Source: Frigidibacter albus
GTDB lineage: Bacteria > Pseudomonadota > Alphaproteobacteria > Rhodobacterales > Rhodobacteraceae
NCBI RefSeq assembly: GCF_009908165.1
Contig: NZ_JAAAUC010000007.1
Span: 62,001 to 126,000 of the forward strand
DNA length: 64,000 bases
Direction: 5' to 3'
Shown piece by piece: positions 18,421-27,400 of the stretch (positions within the stretch are counted from its first letter, which is position 1; every line of letters starts with the position of its first letter). The translations under genes and the position numbers were made by a program. Under the pieces are notes generated by a model that was not told the DNA's origin, ran no database searches, and saw only the letters and a program-made list of their open reading frames with translations.

Positions 18421-19335
18421 ATGATCCCGGCAGACGACATCGACGCCCTGCGCGCCTTCAACCGCGTCTATACCAACCGGCTGGGGCTGCTCGACACCAA
18501 GCTCGACAACAGCCCCTTCACGCTCAGCGAGGCGCGGGTGCTGTATGAGCTTGCGAACCGGACCGACCTGACCGGGGCAGAGCTTGCGCGCACGCTGCGC
18601 ATGGACCCGGGCCAGATCAGCCGCACGATCAAGCGTTTCGTTGCCCGCGATCTGGTCGCCGCGCGCGATGATCCTGCGCATGGCCGGCATCAGCTGCTGT
18701 CGCTGACCGATCAGGGGCGCAGCACCTATGCCGCGCTGGAGCAAAGCACCTGCACCGCCATGGGCGCGCTGCTGGAGACGCTGCCGCCCGTGCGCCGCGA
18801 CAGCCTGCGCCACGCGGCCGAGACATTGACGCGAATTTTCACGGACACCGCGCCGCCGCAGCCGGTGCTGCGCGGGCTGCGGCCCGGGGATCTCGGCCTC
18901 GTCGCCTCGCGGCAGGCCATGCTCTATGCGCAGGAGTATGGCTGGACTGCCGAGTTCGAGGCACTGGCGGCGCGCATCCTGGCCGACTTCCACACCAATT
19001 TCGATCCGGCCTGCGAGGATGGGTGGATCGCCGAGATCGACGGGCAGATGGTCGGCTCCGTCTTCCTGGTGCGCGGCGAGGCGGGGGCGGGCAAGCTGCG
19101 GCTGCTCTATGTGGAGCCTGCCGCCCGCGGGCAGGGCATCGGCGATCTGCTGGTACGGACCTGCATCGAGCGGGCACGGGCGGCGGGCTACACAAGGCTC
19201 GACCTCTGGACCAACTCTGTGCTTGGCGCCGCGCGGCGGATCTATCAGCGCGCGGGCTTCGTGCTGCTGGAAGAGGTGCCGCATCACTCCTTCGGCCATG
19301 ACCTGATCGGTGAAAGCTGGTCGCTGGCCCTCTAG
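18421..19335 (+). CDS. MarR-GNAT fusion protein
   Basis: This 304-residue protein joins two domains. An N-terminal MarR winged helix (about 1-140) contains LTGAELARTLRMDPGQISRTIKRF and the wing DDPAHGRHQLLSLTDQG. A C-terminal GNAT acetyltransferase (about 145-300) has the acetyl-CoA loop PAARGQGIGDLL and YTRLDLWT..AARRIYQRAGF. Such fusions are known in bacteria, but the acetyl acceptor is unknown. The ATG at 18421 has AGGAG 8 nt upstream. An AT-rich palindromic region lies just before it. Confidence 0.88.
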   Translation: MIPADDIDALRAFNRVYTNRLGLLDTKLDNSPFTLSEARVLYELANRTDLTGAELARTLRMDPGQISRTIKRFVARDLVAARDDPAHGRHQLLSLTDQGRSTYAALEQSTCTAMGALLETLPPVRRDSLRHAAETLTRIFTDTAPPQPVLRGLRPGDLGLVASRQAMLYAQEYGWTAEFEALAARILADFHTNFDPACEDGWIAEIDGQMVGSVFLVRGEAGAGKLRLLYVEPAARGQGIGDLLVRTCIERARAAGYTRLDLWTNSVLGAARRIYQRAGFVLLEEVPHHSFGHDLIGESWSLAL

Positions 19336-19338
19336 ACC

Positions 19339-19956
19339 TCAGGTATCGCCGGGCAGCAGCCCCAGCCCGCGCAGATAGATGCCGATGCCGGTTTCCAGCA
19401 GGTCCTCGGGCGGGAACGGGCCGCGGGCGCCGGGGGCGCCGCGGGCGTAAAGTTCCACCACGCCGTGGCTCATCGCCCAGATATGGGCCGAGACCATGCT
19501 GGCGGGCGGGCGCCGCCCCTCGGGCAGATGCTGGCTGAGCGCGGCGGCGGCCCGCGTCAACACTGCCTGCGCGCGGGCAGAGGCAGCCGCAAGTTCCGGC
19601 GTGGTACCGGGGGCGATACCGCTTTCGAACATCGCCATGTAATGCCCCGGAAACCGCCGCGCGAAGGCCAGATAGGCCCGCCCCGTCGCCTCGAAGGCGG
19701 CCAGCGACGAGGGTTTGCCGCCATTCCAGGCATGGTCCATCAGGTCGGCGAAGATGCCAAAACCCTGCCGCGCGCATTCGGCGATCAGGTCCTCGCGCCC
19801 GGCGAAGTGGCGATAGACCGCGGCGGGCGTCACCCCGGCCGTCTTTGCCGCCTCGGACAGGGTAAAGCCCTGCGGCCCCTGCGTCTCGATCAGAGTCAGC
19901 GCCGCCTCGACCAGGGCCTGCCGCAGATTGCCGTGATGGTAGCCCTGCTTGCCCAT
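19339..19956 (-). CDS. TetR/AcrR family regulator
   Basis: This is a 205-residue repressor. The DNA-binding helix-turn-helix is FTLSEAAKTAGVTPAAVYRHFAGREDLI (residues 31-58). The C-terminal half fits the WHG-type TetR ligand domain (AHIWAMSHGVVELYARG). Its ATG shares a base with the ppk2 stop (TGATG), so it is translationally coupled to ppk2. The ligand is unknown. Its stop nearly abuts the convergent MarR-GNAT stop. Confidence 0.88.
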   Translation of the reverse strand: MGKQGYHHGNLRQALVEAALTLIETQGPQGFTLSEAAKTAGVTPAAVYRHFAGREDLIAECARQGFGIFADLMDHAWNGGKPSSLAAFEATGRAYLAFARRFPGHYMAMFESGIAPGTTPELAAASARAQAVLTRAAAALSQHLPEGRRPPASMVSAHIWAMSHGVVELYARGAPGARGPFPPEDLLETGIGIYLRGLGLLPGDT

Positions 19957-20888
19957 CAGCCGGCTTTGCCCTCGCGCCCCGAGGTACTGGTCGCCATGAC
20001 CTCCGCCGGCATGATCTCGGGCCCGCCGCAGACCTTGCCATCGATGCTGCCGATGGCCTCCAGGTCCTTGCCCGGATAGTCCACCGCCAGCAGCAGCGTC
20101 TGGATCGCGGCGATGCGGGCGCGGTCCTTGTCGTCGGACAGCACCACCGTCCAGGGCGCGCCGGCCAGATGGCTCAGCGCCAGGGTCTCGGCGATGGCGG
20201 CGCAATAGGCGTCCCATTTCTTCAGGCCTTCCACGTCGATCCAGCTGAGCTTCCACTGCTTCAGCGGATCCTTGGCCCGGTCGAGGAAGCGGCGCAGCTG
20301 TTCGGCGCGGCTGACCTCCAGCCAGATCTTCACAAGGGTGATGCCCTCATCGACCAGCATCCGTTCGAAATGCGGCAGCTGCTGGAAGAACTGGCCGCGC
20401 TGGATCGGGGTGCAGAAGCCGAAGACCTGCTCGACCACGCCGCGGTTGTACCAGCTGCGGTCGAACAGCGCGATTTCCCCCGCGGCGGGCAGCCAGTCGA
20501 CATAGCGCTGGAAATACCACTGCGTCGCCTCGCGCTCGTTCGGCTTCGGCAGGGCGACGATATAGGCGTTGCGGGGATTCAGGTTCTCACGCATCCGCTC
20601 GATGGTGCCGCCCTTGCCGGCGGCATCACGGCCCTCGAACAGCACGCAGACACGCCCGCCGCTGGCCTTGACCCCCGCCAGCATCTTCACCAGCTCGATC
20701 TGCAGCTTCTCCATCTGCGCGTCGTAATCCTTGCCGGACATCTCTTCAGCATAGGGATAGCTGCCGGACAGGATATCCTTCTTGCCCGCCTTCTCGATGG
20801 CGTGGCGCAGCTCCTTGGGCGCCTCATCACTGTAGAAGCTGAGGATATCGGCAACGAACGGGATCTCGGGGGTCTTGTCAGACGGCAT
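19956..20888 (-). CDS. ppk2: Polyphosphate kinase 2
   Basis: PPK2 (310 residues) moves phosphate between polyphosphate and nucleotides. The Walker A-like motif [10 protein letters not shown] is at 86-95 and Walker B FDRSWYNR at 142-149, with the lid region [18 protein letters not shown]. This single-domain form corresponds to class I PPK2, commonly making ADP/GDP into ATP/GTP; nucleotide preference cannot be fixed from sequence. The ATG at 20888 has AGGTG upstream. It is followed by a coupled TetR gene. Confidence 0.93.
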   Translation of the reverse strand: MPSDKTPEIPFVADILSFYSDEAPKELRHAIEKAGKKDILSGSYPYAEEMSGKDYDAQMEKLQIELVKMLAGVKASGGRVCVLFEGRDAAGKGGTIERMRENLNPRNAYIVALPKPNEREATQWYFQRYVDWLPAAGEIALFDRSWYNRGVVEQVFGFCTPIQRGQFFQQLPHFERMLVDEGITLVKIWLEVSRAEQLRRFLDRAKDPLKQWKLSWIDVEGLKKWDAYCAAIAETLALSHLAGAPWTVVLSDDKDRARIAAIQTLLLAVDYPGKDLEAIGSIDGKVCGGPEIMPAEVMATSTSGREGKAG

Positions 20889-20977
20889 CGGGCACCTCGA
20901 AGTTTCGCACCAGTATGGCGATTGGGGCGCGCGCCGCAATGGAAGGCGGACGGGCGGGTGTCCGTGGGCTTTCAGGA

Positions 20978-21916
20978 TCAGCGCAGCCCGGCGCGGGCAG
21001 CGGCGCGGTCGATGACGGCCACCACCGCCTCGGGGTCGGCATGGTGCGGCATGTGGCCGACGCCCGGCAGCACCGTCAGCCGCGCCCCCGGCACCTCGCG
21101 CGACAGCGGGCGGGCGTGGATTTCAAGCCCCACGGTCGTGTCGGCATCGCCGTGCAGCACCTCGACCGGCAGGTCGATCACGGGGTATTGCCGGGATTGC
21201 ACCGCAAGCTCATCGCTCAGCGTTGCCCTTTGCTGCGCGTTGGCCGCCAGCGTCTTGCGCGAGGCGGACATCAGCGGGCCGAAATACTCGGCATAACCCT
21301 CGGGCTCGGTTTGCGGGGCAAAGACGCTCTCGACCATGCCGCTGACGGTGCCCTCCGGCACCAGCGCGGTAATCGCGGGCACCGCGACGGCGCGGCCCAC
21401 GGCGGAGGAGGTGACGCGGTAGAACAGCGACAGATCGCCGTCCCACGGATGCGAGGCGCCCGCCAGCGTCACGAGGCCCGCGGCATTCTGCGGCCGATGC
21501 ACCGCCCAGGCCAACGCCACCGATCCGCCATAGCTGTGCCCCACCACCAGCGGCCGGTCGGCCCCCAGTTCCACCGCCAGATCGGCCAGCAGGTCCGCCT
21601 GCTGCCTGAGCGTGCCTCCGCCCGGCAGCGCGTCGGAATAGCCAAAGCCGGGACGGTCGGGCACGATCACGCGGTAGCGGTCGCTGAGCCGGCCCAGCAG
21701 GTCGAAGGTCATGTCCCGGCCAGAGCCGGAGGCGCCGTGGATCAGCACCAGATCCGGCCCCTGCCCCGCCACGACCACATGCAGCCGGGTGCCGCCCACG
21801 GTCACGAACTGCCCCTGCGGCGGGTTGGCGGCGCGCGTCGCCGCCTCACGCGAGGCGGCGCAGGCGGTCAGCCCGAAGCTGGCCAGCAATGCAAGGGCAG
21901 CGGCGACACGGCTCAT
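20978..21916 (-). CDS. Alpha/beta hydrolase lipoprotein
   Basis: This 312-residue protein starts with a lipoprotein signal peptide: [19 protein letters not shown], lipobox LTAC with Cys19. The hydrolase core follows: oxyanion-side HGASGSGRD, nucleophile elbow GHSYGGS, an acid LHGDADTTV and the final GVGHMPHH histidine. The substrate is unknown; the family includes esterases and haloperoxidase-like enzymes. No Asp follows the lipid Cys, so outer-membrane sorting is expected. The start codon lies 1 nt after the metA stop, so the two are co-transcribed. Confidence 0.85.
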   Translation of the reverse strand: MSRVAAALALLASFGLTACAASREAATRAANPPQGQFVTVGGTRLHVVVAGQGPDLVLIHGASGSGRDMTFDLLGRLSDRYRVIVPDRPGFGYSDALPGGGTLRQQADLLADLAVELGADRPLVVGHSYGGSVALAWAVHRPQNAAGLVTLAGASHPWDGDLSLFYRVTSSAVGRAVAVPAITALVPEGTVSGMVESVFAPQTEPEGYAEYFGPLMSASRKTLAANAQQRATLSDELAVQSRQYPVIDLPVEVLHGDADTTVGLEIHARPLSREVPGARLTVLPGVGHMPHHADPEAVVAVIDRAAARAGLR

Positions 21917-21917
21917 C

Positions 21918-22856
21918 CTACGCGGAAACCGGCGTGCCGATATCCTCGATCCGGAACGGGGTGGTCTGGTAGATTTCGTTGATCCAGTTTCCATAAAGCA
22001 GATGTGCGTGGCTGCGCCACCGGTTCAAGGGTGGGCGCGCGGGATCGTTACCGGGATAGTAGTTCATCGGCACATTGATCGGCTTGTCCGCCGCGATGTC
22101 GCGGTCGTATTCCTCTTTCAGGGTGCCGGTGTCGTATTCGAAGTGGTTGAAGATATAGAGCGCGCGGTGACCCTCGTCCTGCACGAGGCAAGGGCCCACC
22201 TCATCCGACCCCAGCAGCGTCACCAGTCCCGGCGCAGCGTCGATCTCGGCCTGGCGCATCTCGGTCCAGCGGCTGACCGGGATCACGAAGTCATCGGAAA
22301 AGCCGCGCAGCAGCGGCGAGGCGGGCGCGAGGTTCTGGTGGCGGAAGCAGCCGAAGGCCTTGGCCGGCAGGATATGTTTCTTGACGCCGTGGAAATGCCA
22401 GATCATCGCCATCCCGCCCCAGCACACGCCAAAGGTGGAATGCACATGGGTCTGGGTCCAGGCAAAGACCCGGGCCAGCTCGTCCCAATAGGTGACGTCC
22501 TCGAACTCCAGATGCTCGATCGGCGCGCCGGTGATGATCAGCCCGTCGAACTTGTCGCCGCTGGCTTCCACCTCGGCAAAGGGGCGGTAGAACTCTTCCA
22601 TATGCTCGGCGGCGGTGTTGCGCGTCTCGTGGTCGGTCATGCGGATCAGCGACAGGTCGATCTGCAACGGCGTCGCGCCGATCAGCCGGGCGAACTGGTT
22701 CTCGGTCTGGATCTTCTTGGGCATCAGGTTCAGCAGGCCGATGCGCAGCGGCCGGATATCCTGCATCGCCGCCCTGCCCGGCGACATGACCATGACGCCC
22801 TCTGCCGACAGGATGTCGAAGGCGGGAAGCGTCTCGGGCAGGGTGATGGGCATCAT
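21918..22856 (-). CDS. metA: Homoserine O-acyltransferase MetA (probably acetyl-specific)
   Basis: MetA (312 residues) activates homoserine for methionine synthesis. Catalytic Cys145 lies in [11 protein letters not shown]. The residue deciding acyl donor is Glu114 in [10 protein letters not shown]; published work on the family links Glu here with acetyl-CoA use and Gly with succinyl-CoA. The enzyme is therefore predicted to be an acetyltransferase despite the usual name. A GGAG ribosome-binding site precedes tandem ATGs (22856 and 22853). Only 62 nt separate it from the upstream ATPase gene, too short for a SAM riboswitch. Confidence 0.93.
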   Translation of the reverse strand: MMPITLPETLPAFDILSAEGVMVMSPGRAAMQDIRPLRIGLLNLMPKKIQTENQFARLIGATPLQIDLSLIRMTDHETRNTAAEHMEEFYRPFAEVEASGDKFDGLIITGAPIEHLEFEDVTYWDELARVFAWTQTHVHSTFGVCWGGMAMIWHFHGVKKHILPAKAFGCFRHQNLAPASPLLRGFSDDFVIPVSRWTEMRQAEIDAAPGLVTLLGSDEVGPCLVQDEGHRALYIFNHFEYDTGTLKEEYDRDIAADKPINVPMNYYPGNDPARPPLNRWRSHAHLLYGNWINEIYQTTPFRIEDIGTPVSA

Positions 22857-22918
22857 GCTCTCCTTCAGAGCTGGCGGAACAGGCAGAGGAGGTCAGATAA
22901 GCCGTGCGGGCCGCGCAC

Positions 22919-23782
22919 TCAAGCCCTGCGATCCAGCGCCGTGGCCACCAGATCGGTGAAGTCCTCGGCGCTGCGCAGGCGGGCGACGTCTTCGGCGCGG
23001 ACCTTCAGGCCCCAGTTCGTGGCCATCGCGGCATAGCGCGGCTGGCGATGGGCCAGCGCGCGGGCATAGGTCCAGCGCACGAAGGCATCGGGATCGACCG
23101 CACCCTCCTCGGCGCCGGTCTCGGCCAGATAGTCCGCCCAGGCGGCGTGCAGGAAGGCGGGCTGGTAATACATCGGCTTCGGCGCGCGGTCGAAACGGCG
23201 GACGAGTTCGGCGGTATGCGCGTCCGACCCCTCGATCCAGATCATCAGCGTGTCTTGCGCCAGCGCGGTCAGCACCGGGTCGGCGGGGTCATGCGGGTTC
23301 ACCACCTCGCAGATGCTGCCGCCGGAATCGCAGACGAAATTCGGGTAACCGTAGATCCCTTGCGCGCGGCGGGCGAAATGGCCGGTGTCGAGCAAGGCCG
23401 CGATCTCGGCCAGTCGGTGCTGTTCCTGCCGCTGCATGTACTCGGCGAAGGGCAAGCCGCCCTTGGCCGGGTCGCCCGGCTTGCCGAGGTAGGTCGACAG
23501 CGGCGCCAGATTGTCGAAGGTGATGTTGGACGCGATATAGACGCTGTCGGTCATCAGCAGTTCGCGCAGCAGCGGAACCTTCATCGCCTCGCGCTTGAAG
23601 TTGTCGGCGATATGCTCGCCCATGTAGCGGGTGCCGATGCGGTAATCGACCGAGTAGTGGAACCAGTCGCCGCCCTCGCGCAGGAGGTTCGCAAGGTGGG
23701 TCTTGCCAAGGCCGGACATGCCGAACAGCAGCACCCGCTTGTCCGGGGCCGCCCGCCACTGTGCCGCATCCGCATAGATCAT
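22919..23782 (-). CDS. P-loop ATPase of unknown function
   Basis: This is a 287-residue cytoplasmic protein with a clear Walker A GMSGLGKT at 21-28. YSVDYRIGTRYM follows, and downstream NFVCDSGGSICEVVNP and LMIWIEGSDAH could include Walker B-like acid residues. Its size and P-loop suggest a kinase or small ATPase, but I do not recognise a characterised family. It is the first gene of an apparent ATPase-metA-hydrolase operon, which hints at, but does not prove, a metabolic link. Confidence 0.72.
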   Translation of the reverse strand: MIYADAAQWRAAPDKRVLLFGMSGLGKTHLANLLREGGDWFHYSVDYRIGTRYMGEHIADNFKREAMKVPLLRELLMTDSVYIASNITFDNLAPLSTYLGKPGDPAKGGLPFAEYMQRQEQHRLAEIAALLDTGHFARRAQGIYGYPNFVCDSGGSICEVVNPHDPADPVLTALAQDTLMIWIEGSDAHTAELVRRFDRAPKPMYYQPAFLHAAWADYLAETGAEEGAVDPDAFVRWTYARALAHRQPRYAAMATNWGLKVRAEDVARLRSAEDFTDLVATALDRRA

Positions 23783-23812
23783 TGCCGCCCCCTGCCGCTT
23801 CGTCAGGGGGAT

Positions 23813-24733
23813 TTAACCCTGCCCCGCCGCAGGGTCACGGCTTTTCTGCAGGGCCCGCCCGTCGATCACGATCAGCCCCAGGGCCAGCAGCGCGAAGCCC
23901 AGATAGGCGCGCAGCGGCAACGCCTCGTCGAACATCACCGCGCCAAGGACGATGGCGACGGGGGCGACCAGCAGCGTCACCAGGCTCAGGTTGCCCGCCC
24001 CCGCCATCTGCATCACCCGGTAATAGAGCACATAGGCCCCCGCCGTGGCGATCACCGCCAGATAGGCCAGCGCCCCCCAGGTGGCCGGCGCAAGGTCCAG
24101 CGGCGGCGCCCCCTCGACCAGCAGCGCGGCGGGCACCATCACCAGCGCGGCGGCGGTGAGCATCCCGGCGGCGGCAAGTTCCGGCGCCATGCCGCGGGTG
24201 GTGACGCGGCCGAAGGCGCCGGCAAAGGCATAGCTCAGCGCCGCCCCCAGCACCGCCAGCTGGCCCAGAGAGCCGGGATCGAACCGCGCCAGCGCGCCGA
24301 TGCCGATGGCGACGGCCACCCCGGTGAAGCCCAGCAGAACCCCCGCGCCCTTGCGCAGCCCCAGCCGTTCATCCCGGAACACCGCCGCGGCGACCGCCAC
24401 CCCCAGGATCGCGGTGGCGGCGTTGAGGATTCCCGCCAGACCCGAGTCGATGCGGGTCTGCCCCCAGACGATCAGCGTGAAGGGGATGGCGTTGTTCAGC
24501 AGGCCCATGCCCAGGAAGCCCGCCCAGACCCGTGCGCCCCGCGGCCGGGCGATGCCGCGCAGCGCCACCACGCCCCACATCAGCAGGGCGCCCACGCCGA
24601 CGCGGAAGGCGACGGTGGTGAGCACCCCGACCTCGGCCAGCGCCAGCCGGTTCGACGGGAACGACCCGCCCCAGATCAGGGCAAGCGCGGCCATCAGCGC
24701 CCAGGCGAGCGGGGAGATCGTTGTCTGTTTCAT
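23813..24733 (-). CDS. EamA/DMT-family transporter
   Basis: This is a 306-residue inner-membrane protein with about ten hydrophobic helices arranged as two EamA repeats (first repeat containing ALIWGGSFPSNRLAL, second starting near LGAALSYAFAGAFGR). Members export amino acids or other small metabolites. The substrate is unknown. It lies 30 nt upstream of the ATPase gene on the same strand and could be read through into it. Confidence 0.85.
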   Translation of the reverse strand: MKQTTISPLAWALMAALALIWGGSFPSNRLALAEVGVLTTVAFRVGVGALLMWGVVALRGIARPRGARVWAGFLGMGLLNNAIPFTLIVWGQTRIDSGLAGILNAATAILGVAVAAAVFRDERLGLRKGAGVLLGFTGVAVAIGIGALARFDPGSLGQLAVLGAALSYAFAGAFGRVTTRGMAPELAAAGMLTAAALVMVPAALLVEGAPPLDLAPATWGALAYLAVIATAGAYVLYYRVMQMAGAGNLSLVTLLVAPVAIVLGAVMFDEALPLRAYLGFALLALGLIVIDGRALQKSRDPAAGQG

Positions 24734-24807
24734 GATGGGCGGACGCTAGGCCCCCACAGGCCGCTCCGCCACCCGGATCTTGTGCCAAATACAGTCGCGC
24801 AAATCCA

Positions 24808-24833
24808 AAAGGCCCCGCCGGGGCGGGGCCTTT
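24808..24833 (-). terminator. Intrinsic terminator of the fadL-like gene
   Basis: AAAGGCCCCGCC (24808-24819) pairs perfectly with GGCGGGGCCTTT (24822-24833). On the minus strand the stem is followed by TTTTGGATTT, as expected for termination of the FadL-like gene ending at 24857. Confidence 0.8.
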
Positions 24834-24856
24834 CGTGATCTGCGCGGAATACCGCG

Positions 24857-25993
24857 TCAGAAGCTGTAGCCGACCCGCAGACCCAGGGCGACGCCCTCGT
24901 TGTCCTTGAACTTGGCGAAGGTGGTGCCCGGCGGAACCGGCGAGGGTGCCTCGGTTTCGGTATCGCCCAGCCAGATATAGCGCACGCCCCCGGTTATCTT
25001 CATCGGGCCGCGCGTATAGGTCGTGGCAAGCCCGACAGAGGTGGCGCCGTCGGTCGGGCCGAGGTTGCCCGAGAAGCCGCCGATCGCGTCCTCGTAGCTT
25101 GCGGTGACCGCCGCCGACCAGGTCTCGTTGAAGCGCCGGCCAAGGCCGATGCTGTAGGTGATCGTGTCGCCGTCATAGTCCACAAGATTGTCGCCCGCGC
25201 CCAGAACATAGAGCGGCGGCGCAATCTTGAACTCCGACCAGTCCACCCAGCGAACCGAGCCGAACAGCAGCGTATCGGCCGCGATCCCGGTCTGCGCCTC
25301 AAGGTGCAGCGATTGCGGGATGGTGGTGGTGAATTCGTTCTGCTGCGAGACCGGGATCACGACTCCCGGGGCGACCGTCACCAGCGCGGATTCGTTCGCG
25401 GTGAAGTCGTGGTCGATCGCCGAGTTGTAGGTCAGCGACACGCGCGCGGCGATCTCTGGCTTCTCCCAGGCGGCGCCGACGACATAGCCCCAGTCGGTCT
25501 CTTTCTTGGCTTCCATCTGGTAGCCGTTGAACAGCCCCACCTCACCCTCGGTCTGCACGGCCCGCACGCCGCCGATCACCGAGAAGGCTGGCGTCGCCTT
25601 GTAGCGCAACAGGGCCGTCAGGGCATGGCTGTCGATGGTCGCTGTGGACCCGGCATAGAAATAGCCCGTGCCCGTCCCATACTCGACATCGGCGCCGACC
25701 GGTTCATCCAGGATCAGCGCGAAGTCCAGCTTGTCGGTCAGGGCGGTCTTCACCGCCAGCGCCCAGGTTGTGTAATCCCCTGCCATGTCGCCGGACGAGC
25801 TGCCCGGAGGCGTCGTCAGCGCGATCTGCTGAACGCCGCTGACATTGGGCGACACCTCGCCGAGGCTGAACTCGATGTAATTACCCTGTTCGAACAGGAT
25901 TGCGACAGATTGGGTCGAACGCTCGATACCACCGGCATAGGCGCCACCCGCAGTCAGAGCCGTGGCGCTGACCGTCATCAAGACACGTCTCAT
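24857..25993 (-). CDS. FadL/OmpP1-type outer-membrane transport protein
   Basis: This is a 378-residue outer-membrane beta barrel. A Sec signal peptide (about 1-20, MRRVLMTVSATALTAGGAYA) precedes GGIERSTQSVAILFEQGNY, a FadL-like hatch segment. Strands alternate polar and hydrophobic residues, and the protein ends in the aromatic C-terminal signature LRVGYSF. FadL proteins carry long-chain fatty acids or other hydrophobic compounds inward. It is monocistronic, with its own terminator. Upstream of it is an AT-richer region with an imperfect palindrome. Confidence 0.88.
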   Translation of the reverse strand: MRRVLMTVSATALTAGGAYAGGIERSTQSVAILFEQGNYIEFSLGEVSPNVSGVQQIALTTPPGSSSGDMAGDYTTWALAVKTALTDKLDFALILDEPVGADVEYGTGTGYFYAGSTATIDSHALTALLRYKATPAFSVIGGVRAVQTEGEVGLFNGYQMEAKKETDWGYVVGAAWEKPEIAARVSLTYNSAIDHDFTANESALVTVAPGVVIPVSQQNEFTTTIPQSLHLEAQTGIAADTLLFGSVRWVDWSEFKIAPPLYVLGAGDNLVDYDGDTITYSIGLGRRFNETWSAAVTASYEDAIGGFSGNLGPTDGATSVGLATTYTRGPMKITGGVRYIWLGDTETEAPSPVPPGTTFAKFKDNEGVALGLRVGYSF

Positions 25994-26022
25994 ATTAGAA
26001 CCTCATCCCTACGAGTTCAGTT

Positions 26023-26038
26023 GTAACGTTCACGTAAC
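26023..26038. promoter_or_regulatory. Imperfect palindrome upstream of the fadL-like gene
   Basis: GTAACGT-TC-ACGTAAC: 7-bp arms with one mismatched pair around a 2-nt centre, 30 nt upstream of the start codon. This placement fits an operator overlapping the promoter. The cognate regulator is unknown. Confidence 0.35.
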
Positions 26039-26137
26039 CGGCCCTTGCGTCAATCAATGACGTCACGTCGCGACATAGCTGCATTGCGATTTTTGCAACG
26101 CAGCAAGTTTCCCATATCTTTGCGGCGCCGCAGCATC

Positions 26138-27073
26138 TCAACCCACCACCGGCGGCACCGGCCGTCGCCCGGCCCGGGCATCGGCCGCAAGGTTGATCCA
26201 GTTCGCCCCGAAGATGATCGCGCCGCCGGCAAAGACCCAGATGTCCAGCGGTTCGCCATAGAGCGCCATGCCCACCACTCCGATCAGCGGCAGCCGCAGG
26301 AAGTCGATGGGCGTAACGATGGAGGCAGGCGCCAGTGACAGCGCCGTGGTCAGGCACCAATGCGCGCCAAGCCCCGACAGCCCGATCACCACCAGCGGCA
26401 GCCAGCTGGCCGGGGTGGGCCAGGTCATCTGCCCGTCCCACAGCGCAAAGACCAGCGCCAGCGCCAGCTGGATTGCGCACAGCCAGTGCAGGATGCCGAG
26501 CGTCGTCACCTTGCGCGTCAGCTGCTTTGTCACGATGGCCGAGCCCGCAAAGCCAAGCGCCGCGCCAAAGGCCGCAAGGATGCCGGGGCTGATCCCGCCC
26601 ACGCCCCAGGGCCGCGCCACCAGCAAGATACCGGCAAAGCCGATGGCGGCGGTCAGCAGCTTGACCGGCATCAGCCGCTCTCCCAGCAGCAGCGGCGCGG
26701 CCAGCGCCACCATGATCGGATACGAGAACTCCACCGCGAACAGCTGCGCCAGCGGGATCAGCGTCAGCGCGTAAAGCCACAGGTTCTGCCCGGCGAAATG
26801 CGCGGTGTTGCGCAGAAGGTGCTGGCCCATGAAGCGCGGCGCCAGCTCATCCCGCCGCCGCAGCGCCAGCGCTATGGCATCGACGATGATCAGCCCCAGA
26901 AGCGAGCGCCACAGCATGATCTCGAAGGTATCAAGCTGCCCCTGCACCTCGCGCCCCGCAACGGCCATGGCCGAGAAGCCGAAGATCGCGCCCATCATCC
27001 ACAGCGCCGCCAGCAGCGGGCGGTGCTGCGTTCCGCGCGCGGGCGCGGGGTGATTCACGTTTGTGGATGTCAT
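26138..27073 (-). CDS. EamA/DMT-family transporter
   Basis: This 311-residue inner-membrane protein has about ten transmembrane helices as two EamA repeats (GAIFGFSAMAVAGREV early; ALGFAGSAIVTKQL at the second repeat). It resembles RhaT/RarD-like or S-adenosylmethionine-type DMT carriers of alphaproteobacteria. The substrate is not deducible. The second such transporter in this region, it is only distantly similar to the one at 23813-24733. Confidence 0.85.
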   Translation of the reverse strand: MTSTNVNHPAPARGTQHRPLLAALWMMGAIFGFSAMAVAGREVQGQLDTFEIMLWRSLLGLIIVDAIALALRRRDELAPRFMGQHLLRNTAHFAGQNLWLYALTLIPLAQLFAVEFSYPIMVALAAPLLLGERLMPVKLLTAAIGFAGILLVARPWGVGGISPGILAAFGAALGFAGSAIVTKQLTRKVTTLGILHWLCAIQLALALVFALWDGQMTWPTPASWLPLVVIGLSGLGAHWCLTTALSLAPASIVTPIDFLRLPLIGVVGMALYGEPLDIWVFAGGAIIFGANWINLAADARAGRRPVPPVVG

Positions 27074-27127
27074 TGCGCGTCTCCCCGGGCAGCCGAGTTG
27101 TCGGGCCGCCCTTGGGGAATGTCCAGC

Positions 27128-27400
27128 CTAGCCGCTGCGCTGGAACTCGCGCTGTATCCCGTTGGTCGCACGGAACCAGTCCGAGCCGCGGGTGCGGGCC
27201 TGATGCGCGTCAAAGGCCGCAGCATCGGTGAAGGTTTCGGCCACGCGCCAGACCAGTGGGTCTTCGGTCTGCTCAACGTGAAATGTGAGGCAGCCGGGCT
27301 CCTCCAGCGTCAGCCGCACATGCTCGGGCAGATAGCGCAGCACCGTCGCCAGCTCCGCCTCATCCTTGCAGCGCAGCCAGCCTGTCAACCGGACCGTCAC
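27128..27400 (-). CDS. Antibiotic biosynthesis monooxygenase (ABM) domain protein
   Basis: This 90-residue single ABM ferredoxin-like domain protein contains the family pattern EPGCLTFHVEQTEDPLVWRVAETFTDAAAFDAHQ. Members act as small cofactor-free quinol monooxygenases or haem-degrading enzymes, usually as dimers. Its start overlaps the stop of the transporter ATPase gene by 4 nt, so it is the last gene of the transporter operon. Whether it acts on the transported compound is unknown. Confidence 0.8.
   Translation of the reverse strand: MTVRLTGWLRCKDEAELATVLRYLPEHVRLTLEEPGCLTFHVEQTEDPLVWRVAETFTDAAAFDAHQARTRGSDWFRATNGIQREFQRSG

Noticed and set aside
22857-22918. SAM-II riboswitch upstream of metA
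   Set aside because: Only 62 nt separate metA from the upstream gene and no pseudoknot-like pairing is visible; such an element needs more room.
22904-24838. 644-codon plus-strand frame opposite the ATPase and EamA genes
   Set aside because: Covers two genuine minus-strand genes and the spacer between them, with low-complexity Arg/Gln/His composition.
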